Origin: Onstottus_B arcticum
GTDB taxonomy: Bacteria > Acidobacteriota > Blastocatellia > UBA7656
Length of the DNA: 10,827 nt
Reading direction: 5' to 3'
Assembly (NCBI GenBank): GCA_038040485.1
Contig: JBBPIE010000064.1
Location: 1-10,827, forward strand
Made by a program: the position numbers and the translations under genes. The notes beneath the pieces were generated by a model, which was not told where the DNA came from, made no database searches, and saw only the letters and a list, made by a program, of their open reading frames with translations. Positions 1-5,832 of this stretch are shown in pieces; position 1 is the stretch's first letter, and the number at the start of each line of letters is the position of its first letter.

Positions 1-40
1 CCGCGTTAGCCTTCAGTCTCCGTAATGCCGAGTTTTGCAA

Positions 41-112
41 GAGGCTCTTTAGTCTGTGTCCGATGGTGATCGCTTCAATCAGGTTGGAGACACAGACTAA
101 AGTCTATGCTAC
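41..112. repeat. Intergenic inverted repeat upstream of lepB (family A)
   Basis: Positions 48-60 (TTTAGTCTGTGTC) are a perfect 13-nt reverse complement of 89-101, with a 28-nt loop between them. The similarity continues imperfectly outward (GAGGCTC on the left, GTCTATGCTAC on the right). No T tract follows, so it does not look like an intrinsic terminator. It most resembles a dispersed small palindromic element. No second copy is visible in this window. Confidence 0.6.
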
Positions 113-150
113 TTCCCTCAAACTGAACCACTACGCAAACTTTCCATTCA

Positions 151-179
151 TTGACAAGCCCCTTCTGCGAAAGTACCCT
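151..179 (+). promoter_or_regulatory. Candidate sigma70-type promoter for lepB
   Basis: A perfect TTGACA at 151-156 is followed, after a 17-nt spacer, by TACCCT at 174-179, which keeps the important first, second and last bases of a -10 box. A transcript would begin near 186. That is almost exactly at the GTG at 185, so a leadered message would favour the later ATG at 224 as the lepB start. The -10 box is weak and this is a prediction only. Confidence 0.35.
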
Positions 180-184
180 CTGTT

Positions 185-916
185 GTGAGCTCAGGTTCAA
201 GAGATTCGCGTTTCGGATTTGGTATGAAGCAAAGTGATATGAATCAAACGATCTACCGGGGCCTTGGCCCAGAAGACGATCTGGACATCGAAGTCAGCTA
301 TCCCGAAGAACCTGCCGCAAGCTCGGGGCTTTGGGCCGAGGTCAAATCCATCACTCGAGACATCGTGTTCGCAGCCGTGATGGCAGTGCTAATAGTCGTC
401 TTCGTCGTACAGCCGGTGAAAGTCGAAGGCACATCAATGCAGCCTCGACTCGAAAACGACGAGCGCATCTTCGTCAACAAGTTCAAGTACAACTTCGAAG
501 CGATCGAACGCGGTGAAATAGTCGTCTTCTGGTTCCCTGACGATCCGACCAAGTCCTTCATAAAGCGCGTTATCGGGTTGCCGGGCGATCTGGTCGATAT
601 GGATCCCCTCGGCCGCATCACGATCAACGGTCACATAATCGAAGAGGCTTATCTGGCGCCGGAGAGAAATCAACTGGCCCGCTCGAAATGGAATCAAAGC
701 GCGTTCACGGCAGGCAGCCAGGTGCGCGTCAAGCCTTATTACTATTTCGTGATGGGTGACAATCGCGACGCTTCCAACGACAGCAGGTCGTGGGGGCTGG
801 TACCGGAGAAGTACATCTACGGGAAGGCGATGTTCCGCTACTGGCCGCCCCCGCGCATAGGCTCGCTCAACCAGACGATAGATAGCGAGGACGCAGACTC
901 CGGCACTGAAAACTGA
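185..916 (+). CDS. lepB: Signal peptidase I (leader peptidase, S26A)
   Basis: This membrane-anchored serine protease removes signal peptides from proteins exported by the Sec or Tat systems, cutting on the outer face of the cytoplasmic membrane. A 243-residue frame has one N-terminal membrane segment at about residues 58-76. The catalytic serine motif GTSMQP follows (Ser84), then the general-base lysine in SFIKRVIGLPGD (Lys127), and the conserved GDNRDASNDSRSWG box at 191-204. This is the standard S26A layout with the serine/lysine dyad intact, and the length is normal. The cytoplasmic N-terminus of about 55 residues is acidic and poorly conserved. The start is unresolved: GTG 185 has no clear Shine-Dalgarno sequence, while in-frame ATGs at 224 and 239 would shorten only this tail and fit the promoter candidate better. 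The next gene begins 44 nt downstream on the same strand. Confidence 0.96.
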   Translation: MSSGSRDSRFGFGMKQSDMNQTIYRGLGPEDDLDIEVSYPEEPAASSGLWAEVKSITRDIVFAAVMAVLIVVFVVQPVKVEGTSMQPRLENDERIFVNKFKYNFEAIERGEIVVFWFPDDPTKSFIKRVIGLPGDLVDMDPLGRITINGHIIEEAYLAPERNQLARSKWNQSAFTAGSQVRVKPYYYFVMGDNRDASNDSRSWGLVPEKYIYGKAMFRYWPPPRIGSLNQTIDSEDADSGTEN

Positions 917-960
917 GGCCAACAATCTTCCCCGTTTCTCCGCGAGTAGCTTCTTTACCG

Positions 961-2199
961 ATGCGTTCAAGCCTCACGCCGCTGCCAAAACTGTTCTACA
1001 ACCCGCTTCAAGCGATGGCGGACCTCGCGGCTCGCACTCCTTACTTCACGGGGACTGCGCTCGCCCTCGTTTCCACTTTCCTCTATTACTCGGTTCTCAG
1101 CGGCATGCTTCAGAAAACAATCGGGTCATTCGGCGACGACGACGCGCCGGGTTTGTTTGCTCCGTTTATTCTATTCGCATTCCAGATCATTCGCGGAACG
1201 ATCGCGAGCGCGCCGCCGGTTTTCTTTGTTATTGTCGTGTTCGTACCTGCGTGCGTGTTGGCCGCAAGCATAATCGAGCGGCGCGCAAGCTTCAGCGTGC
1301 TGCTCAGGCAGGAGTACGCGGCGCTCGCAAGCTGCGCGTTGTACAGTTGGGCGGTCGCACACTTGCTGATGTTCGTGCTGGCGCTGCTGATGTTCAAGCC
1401 AGGCGGGCCAAACGCGCAAGCGCTCGAATCGGCGATGCGGATTGTGCCGTTGCCGTACTTCCTATTCCTGGTAGTTCTCGCGTTGCGGGTCGCGCTGCGG
1501 CTGAGCTTCGGACGCGCGGTTGCCGTGATGGCGCTGGGCGCCTGCTCGCTACTCGCGCTGCCGCTCATACCGAGGCTTGCGTTCATTCTTACCTCGCCGC
1601 TAATGCTCATCCTGGTTTTTATTCTGCTCCGGAACATGTTCGGAGACGTGTTGAGCGCGCAACGCTCGCGCGAGAATTTCAGGCGGAATCTGGAAGCTGC
1701 GACGCTAAATCCGGCGGACGCCTCGGCTCATTACAACCTCGGGTTGATCCACCAGCAGCGCGGCCAGCTCGATGAAGCGAAGGAGCGCTTCGCGCGCGCG
1801 GTCGACATCGATGCGGACGAGACCGACGCCCACTATCAACTCGGGCGCATCGCGCGCGATCAAGGCAGGCTTGCGGATGCAATCGCTCATTTCGAAGCCG
1901 TCGTGCAGCGCGATCCCGAGCACTCGCTGAATGAGGTCTGGCGCGAGATCGGACGCACTTATTTTGAAGCCGGTCAGCTCGAAGACTCGCGCGGGGCGTT
2001 CGAACGCTTTATCGAGAGGCGCCCGTCGGACGCTGAAGGCCGCTACCGTTACGGACTGACGCTCAAAGGGTTGGGACGCGGCGACGATGCGGCCAGCGAA
2101 ATGCGCGCTTGCATCGAGGCAGTCCGCACTTCGCCTACGTACAAGTATCGCGCGGAGAAACACTGGATGAGTGAAGCTGAGGCGTTCTTACGGCAATGA
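961..2199 (+). CDS. Multi-pass membrane protein with C-terminal TPR repeats (Yip1-like N-terminus)
   Basis: The 412-residue protein has two halves. Residues 1-225 are hydrophobic with about five or six likely membrane segments (roughly 32-50, 66-80, 86-105, 120-146, 163-180 and 187-224). The start, LFYNPLQAMADLAARTPYF, resembles the opening of bacterial Yip1-domain proteins. Residues 254-392 form about four tetratricopeptide repeats, recognisable from motifs such as SAHYNLGLIHQQRGQLDEA and DAHYQLGRIARDQGRLADA. TPRs normally bind other proteins, so this may be a membrane-anchored scaffold whose TPR face is probably cytoplasmic. No catalytic motif is visible and the partner is unknown. The ATG at 961 lacks a strong Shine-Dalgarno sequence. 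The gene lies between lepB (44 nt gap) and carA (51 nt gap), suggesting co-transcription. The coding and TPR calls are firm; the Yip1 assignment is tentative. Confidence 0.85.
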   Translation: MRSSLTPLPKLFYNPLQAMADLAARTPYFTGTALALVSTFLYYSVLSGMLQKTIGSFGDDDAPGLFAPFILFAFQIIRGTIASAPPVFFVIVVFVPACVLAASIIERRASFSVLLRQEYAALASCALYSWAVAHLLMFVLALLMFKPGGPNAQALESAMRIVPLPYFLFLVVLALRVALRLSFGRAVAVMALGACSLLALPLIPRLAFILTSPLMLILVFILLRNMFGDVLSAQRSRENFRRNLEAATLNPADASAHYNLGLIHQQRGQLDEAKERFARAVDIDADETDAHYQLGRIARDQGRLADAIAHFEAVVQRDPEHSLNEVWREIGRTYFEAGQLEDSRGAFERFIERRPSDAEGRYRYGLTLKGLGRGDDAASEMRACIEAVRTSPTYKYRAEKHWMSEAEAFLRQ

Positions 2200-2250
2200 A
2201 ACTCCTCGACCGTGTCTCCGGTCGCGTGTGACTTGTACGCTTCAAAACTT

Positions 2251-3453
2251 ATGGAAGCAATCCTTGCGCTTGAAGACGGAAGAGTCTGGCGGGGACGCGG
2301 GTTTGGCTCGCGCGCCTCGGTCGTGGGCGAAGTCGTCTTCAATACGGCTATGACGGGTTATCAAGAAATACTGACTGATCCGTCGTACTCCGGGCAGATT
2401 GTCACGATGACTTATCCGCTGATCGGCAACTATGGAGTCAACGACGAAGACGCGGAGTCCACACGGGTTTTCGCGGAAGGATTGATCGTGCGAGAACTGT
2501 CGCGAGTCGTCTCGAGCTGGCGCGCAGGTTCGTCGCTGGACGATTACCTGAAAGCCGCCGGAGCACCCGGAATTTCAGACATCGATACTCGCTCGCTTGT
2601 TCGCCACATTCGCGAGCGAGGCTCGATGCGCGGTTGTCTGACGACTGAACCGACTAACGAAGCGGCGGTGGTCGATCGAGCTCGGAGCGCGCCGGAAATG
2701 GTTGGGCTCGATCTGGCTTCGCGGGTCACGTGCCGCGAGGCTTACGAGTGGACCGACGATCAGTCTTCAGCGTACGGCTCTCCGAGTCTGTTGCACAGTG
2801 CGAGCGCAGCCGACAAAAGAGCCGAGGCTCGTCTTCACGTTGTTGCTTACGACTTCGGCTTGAAGCACAACAGCCTTCGAAGCATGGCTGCGCTTGGCTG
2901 CCGCGTTACCGTAGTACCGGCGCACACATCTGCTGAAGACGTGAGCGAATTGAAGCCGGATGGCGTCTGGCTTTCAAATGGCCCCGGCGATCCTGAACCG
3001 CTGACCGGCGTGGTCTCGAATCTCAGAAAGCTGATCGGGCGTTATCCGATCTTCGGCATCTGTTTAGGTCATCAACTTCTCGGGCTGGCATTCGGCGGAC
3101 GGACCTACAAATTGCCGTTCGGGCATCACGGAGGGAACCAGCCGGTGAAAGACCTGACCACGGGCCGGATCGCAATAACCGCGCAGAACCACGGCTTCGC
3201 GGTCGACGCTGACTCGCTGCCGGCCGACTGCGAAGTGACGCACATCAACTTGAACGACAATACTGTTGAGGGTCTCCGCCATCGCGCGCTGCCGGTCTAT
3301 TCTGTGCAATATCACCCCGAAGCCGGCCCCGGCCCGCACGACGCGTCAGGTCTTTTCGAGCAGTTTGTAGAGGCTATGGAGTCCAGTGGCGGCACTAAAG
3401 CTGCGGATCGCACTCTACCCTCCCCGCCGCAAGAAAATCACAACGGAAAATGA
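2251..3453 (+). CDS. carA: Carbamoyl-phosphate synthase small subunit (glutamine amidotransferase)
   Basis: The small subunit hydrolyses glutamine and passes ammonia to the large subunit CarB, which makes carbamoyl phosphate for pyrimidine and arginine synthesis in the cytoplasm. The N-terminal domain carries family motifs (AILALEDG near the start, NTAMTGYQE, SYSGQIVTMTYPLIGNYG). The class I amidotransferase domain has SNGPGDPEP, the nucleophile in GICLGHQLLG (Cys271), GHHGGNQPV, QNHGFAVD, and the triad partners in QYHPEAGPGPHD (His355 and Glu357). All catalytic residues are present, and 400 residues is close to the usual length. I chose ATG 2251 because family members begin M-x-A-I-L-A-L-E-D-G. 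The frame stays open to a GTG at 2212, which would add 13 non-conserved residues. No Shine-Dalgarno sequence is obvious at either start. carB is not the next gene. Confidence 0.97.
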   Translation: MEAILALEDGRVWRGRGFGSRASVVGEVVFNTAMTGYQEILTDPSYSGQIVTMTYPLIGNYGVNDEDAESTRVFAEGLIVRELSRVVSSWRAGSSLDDYLKAAGAPGISDIDTRSLVRHIRERGSMRGCLTTEPTNEAAVVDRARSAPEMVGLDLASRVTCREAYEWTDDQSSAYGSPSLLHSASAADKRAEARLHVVAYDFGLKHNSLRSMAALGCRVTVVPAHTSAEDVSELKPDGVWLSNGPGDPEPLTGVVSNLRKLIGRYPIFGICLGHQLLGLAFGGRTYKLPFGHHGGNQPVKDLTTGRIAITAQNHGFAVDADSLPADCEVTHINLNDNTVEGLRHRALPVYSVQYHPEAGPGPHDASGLFEQFVEAMESSGGTKAADRTLPSPPQENHNGK

Positions 3454-3474
3454 CGGGAGAAGGAATTCGCAATA

Positions 3475-3549
3475 GGCAATCCGTTGTCCAGGTAGTATAA
3501 TAGCTGCGGTAATAGGTAGAGAAAACAAGAACCGTGGCAACGGATTGCC
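3475..3549. repeat. 12-bp inverted repeat enclosing a -10 box
   Basis: GGCAATCCGTTG at 3475-3486 is perfectly complementary to CAACGGATTGCC at 3538-3549, with 51 nt between. The loop contains the best -10 hexamer in the gap between carA and the phosphatase gene. It could be an operator-like dyad, an RNA leader stem, or the remnant of a small mobile element. Confidence 0.5.
3496..3501 (+). promoter_or_regulatory. Candidate -10 box (TATAAT) for the phosphatase gene
   Basis: A perfect TATAAT lies about 100 nt upstream of the phosphatase start. No convincing -35 hexamer is found 16-18 nt upstream, so the promoter would need an activator or a non-standard sigma factor. The predicted leader of about 90 nt would include the right arm of the 12-bp inverted repeat. 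Confidence 0.35.
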
Positions 3550-3601
3550 GGCCGGACGAATCGCAGGGTTGCAGGTTAGATAAGATTCAGGGGGTGTGCG
3601 C

Positions 3602-4249
3602 GTGTTAATAAACTTTGAGTTGAGAAAGTGGCAGACGGCAAGTGCCCTTGCGCTGCTATCAATCTTTGTTCTGGCCGGAGGAGCTAGCGCGGGGTCGAAG
3701 CGATCCAGCGACAAGGCTGCACCGGTCGATATCGACAATTTTGGACAGATGGACGAGCGATTCTTCCGAGGCGCTCAACCGGACGAAGCCGACTATCCGA
3801 GTCTTGCCGCTCTTGGGATCAAAACCATTATTGACCTGACCGATAAGCCGACCAGCTACGAAAAGCGCAGCGCCGAGGCAGCGGGCATTCGCTATATCAG
3901 CATTCCAATGAGCGATTCCCGCAAGCCCGCCAATGAGCAAATCGATCAGTTTTTGAAGCTCGTGGATGATCCGGCTACGGGAAAGTTTTTTGTCCACTGC
4001 ATAGGCGGGCGCCATCGCACCGGAGTAATGGGCTTCGTGTACCGAGTGAACCATTACGGCTGGTCCTTCGATCAGGCGTACGGCGAAATGAAGAAGTACG
4101 ACTTCTACACGAGGTTTGGACACGGCGATCTGAAGGACTTCGTGAAAGAGTATGTCGTCAGCTTTGTGAAGAAGCCGAACACCGTCACGCCCACGCTGGT
4201 TGAGACAACCGCGGATTCGAGCCAGACCGGGCAGTCCAAAACTCCCTAG
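3602..4249 (+). CDS. Exported tyrosine/dual-specificity-type protein phosphatase (Siw14-like)
   Basis: The protein has a typical signal peptide: basic start, hydrophobic stretch (about residues 13-26) and an ASA cleavage site near residue 30. The mature part opens with NFGQMDERFFRGAQP, a motif typical of the Siw14-like/atypical dual-specificity phosphatase branch. It continues with GIKTIIDLTD, a likely general-acid aspartate in IPMSDSRKP (about Asp105), and the P-loop HCIGGRHRTG. That loop has the C-x5-R signature of cysteine phosphatases (Cys133, Arg139). Substrates could be phosphoproteins or small phosphorylated molecules such as inositol phosphates. I prefer GTG 3602 because AGGGGG at 3589-3594 is then 7 nt away; an in-frame GTG at 3596 is too close to that site. 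The C-terminal tail of about 25 residues, rich in Thr, Ser and Gln, looks disordered. The gene is convergent with the downstream peptidase. Confidence 0.88.
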   Translation: MLINFELRKWQTASALALLSIFVLAGGASAGSKRSSDKAAPVDIDNFGQMDERFFRGAQPDEADYPSLAALGIKTIIDLTDKPTSYEKRSAEAAGIRYISIPMSDSRKPANEQIDQFLKLVDDPATGKFFVHCIGGRHRTGVMGFVYRVNHYGWSFDQAYGEMKKYDFYTRFGHGDLKDFVKEYVVSFVKKPNTVTPTLVETTADSSQTGQSKTP

Positions 4250-4269
4250 TCAAAGTGCAAGACAATTTG

Positions 4270-4360
4270 AAAAACCTGTAGGGGCGTCCCACCGTGGGCG
4301 CCCCTCGTCAGTTGGTCCAGCCTTGCAACGAGGAGTCGTCCACGGAGGGACGCCCCTACA
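4270..4360 (-). terminator. Possible intrinsic terminator for the M24 peptidase gene
   Basis: Read on the minus strand, the palindrome at 4360-4277 is followed after two G residues by five T (AAAAA at 4270-4274 on the plus strand). The 14-bp perfect arm base is GC-rich. A hairpin plus U tract just after the M24 stop fits factor-independent termination. The large loop and interrupted stem weaken the case. No T tract follows on the plus strand for the phosphatase gene. Confidence 0.35.
4277..4360. repeat. MITE-like palindromic element, copy 1 (family B)
   Basis: The outer 14 nt (TGTAGGGGCGTCCC, 4277-4290) are perfectly complementary to 4347-4360. The arms continue imperfectly for about 30 nt, to CCCCTCG on the left and CGAGGAGT on the right, leaving a loop of about 20 nt. 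A related copy lies at 8002-8090, so this is a dispersed element and not a one-off hairpin. It fills the gap between convergent genes and encodes nothing recognisable. Confidence 0.8.
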
Positions 4361-4384
4361 AGCCCATCAGGTTATGTTGAGTGC

Positions 4385-5752
4385 TCATCTAACCAGATGA
4401 TACTCAGTCTGCCGCTTGAGCACCCAGGAAACCTTCCCCGATTCATCAAGCACCGCGTCTTCCTCCGCTCCCACCCACAACTCTTTGCCACCCCACTCGG
4501 GCACGGCTGTCGTCGCGGAAAGCTCAATCGAAAACCAGGTTCCCGGCAATAGCGCTACGTCACCGCGCCCGGGTACTCCCTGCTGTCGGTCCCACAAGCC
4601 AATCAGCGGACCCGCGCCGTGCCCATGATCGCCAATCGGGTGAGTGTAGATCGATCCCTTGATGCCCGCAGTCTTCATAGCCGCCAGCGTGTCCGTGAGC
4701 ACTTCGTTCCCCGAGCGGCCCGGTTTCATTCGCTCGATGAGCAGGTCTTGAAGCTTGTTCGCGTTGGCAAGCGCCTGCTTGATCCCCGCCGGCGCGTCGC
4801 GCTCGCCTTCGCGTAACACGTACCCCATATGCTGAGTGTCGGTGTTCAGCCGCATCGCAGTGATCCCAAAGTCCACGTGAAGCACGTCGCCGCGTTCGAT
4901 TATCACAGGCGCGTCTTCTGCTAACAGATTGACACCAGTTTTTGAAGGCTTTTGCACTCTCACCGACGGATGGAACCAGGTCCCGAAGCCAAGGTTGTTG
5001 ACTTGCTGGCGCAGCCACCAGATGACGTCCTGGTCGGTTGTCTTGCCAGGCGCGATGACTTCGTTTGAGAAGGCCCGGCCGATCAGCGAGTGCACCGTTT
5101 CCATCATCTGCCGGTAGACGGGAAGCATCTCGCGCAAGCGAATCGACACGTATTCGAGCGCCAGGTTCTCGGCCCTGACTATTCGTTTCAAGTGCTCGGG
5201 TCCGAGAGTCGATTCAAGCTTCTCGCGCTCGCCCGCCGACAAGCCATCCGAAAACGCGTGAGTGTGAGAGACGTCAATCGCTATCGTTGCAGGCTTGCGC
5301 TCGTCGATCAGCTTCCTAAGCAGAACCCACTGGCCTTCACCGTATATCTCGCGACCCTCGACTTCCGGGTCGCGATAGACTGTATACAACCCACCGTTAG
5401 ATCCGCCCCCGAGGGCCAACCTCTCGACGCCTTTCTCTTCCCCGCGATCAAAGAAGACATAAATTGTCCTTCTTCGCGCCGCAAACACCGTAGGCGACAC
5501 CATCGAAAAGAAAACCGGGTCTTCGTTGTACTCGCGGCAGATGACAAGCCACATCGCGATTCCGTGCTTGCGCATCAAGCTGGGCAGCACACGCTCAAGT
5601 CGTAGCTTCAACCATTGTTGTTGGATTTCCGCCTGGTCGCGCATTGAGGGGAGTGTTTTCGGAGTTTGCGCGTAAGCCGTAATAGACGCGGCGGCCAGCA
5701 TAGATGCAAGCAAGAACGCGATGATGCGACCCGAACGGAGGTTCCTACTCAT
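4385..5752 (-). CDS. Exported M24 metallopeptidase (Xaa-Pro aminopeptidase/dipeptidase-like)
   Basis: M24 enzymes use two metal ions and usually cut next to proline. The 455-residue protein has a signal peptide (hydrophobic about 9-27, ending AYAQ), a creatinase-like N-terminal domain (about 40-190), and the pita-bread catalytic domain (about 195-445). Metal ligands can be read off: Asp294 in HVDFG, Asp305 in NTDTQH, a histidine in the stretch THPIGDHGHGAG (371-380), Glu410 in FSIELS and Glu431 in GAEEDAVL. The set looks complete, so activity is likely. The ATG at 5752 is supported by GAGG at 5761-5764, 8 nt upstream. It is the last gene of the minus-strand cluster, 80 nt after the prolyl oligopeptidase gene with a palindrome between them. 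Exact specificity (aminopeptidase, dipeptidase or an amidohydrolase-like role) cannot be read from the sequence. Confidence 0.92.
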   Translation of the reverse strand: MSRNLRSGRIIAFLLASMLAAASITAYAQTPKTLPSMRDQAEIQQQWLKLRLERVLPSLMRKHGIAMWLVICREYNEDPVFFSMVSPTVFAARRRTIYVFFDRGEEKGVERLALGGGSNGGLYTVYRDPEVEGREIYGEGQWVLLRKLIDERKPATIAIDVSHTHAFSDGLSAGEREKLESTLGPEHLKRIVRAENLALEYVSIRLREMLPVYRQMMETVHSLIGRAFSNEVIAPGKTTDQDVIWWLRQQVNNLGFGTWFHPSVRVQKPSKTGVNLLAEDAPVIIERGDVLHVDFGITAMRLNTDTQHMGYVLREGERDAPAGIKQALANANKLQDLLIERMKPGRSGNEVLTDTLAAMKTAGIKGSIYTHPIGDHGHGAGPLIGLWDRQQGVPGRGDVALLPGTWFSIELSATTAVPEWGGKELWVGAEEDAVLDESGKVSWVLKRQTEYHLVR

Positions 5753-5766
5753 CGGTACTTCCTCTT

Positions 5767-5827
5767 AAACACAAAGACACAAAGCGCACAAAGGAGAATT
5801 CTTCGTGACCTTTGTGTCTTTGTGTTT
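5767..5827. repeat. 61-bp inverted repeat with 18-bp perfect arms (family C)
   Basis: Positions 5767-5784 (AAACACAAAGACACAAAG) are perfectly complementary to 5810-5827, with a 26-nt loop containing GAATTC. The arms are AT-rich and low in complexity, unlike the GC-rich family B elements. It fills most of the 80-nt gap between the prolyl oligopeptidase stop and the M24 start. It could act as an mRNA-stabilising or attenuating hairpin, or be a dispersed palindromic repeat. Confidence 0.8.
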
Positions 5828-5832
5828 GATCG

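Noticed and set aside
1..9. C-terminal end of an upstream gene (an in-frame TAG at 7-9)
   Set aside because: Only two codons are in view, so nothing supports a coding call.
3475..3549. A proven invertible promoter
   Set aside because: Only the arms and a -10 box are visible, with no recombinase and no read evidence. It is kept as a low-interest observation and not annotated as a switch.
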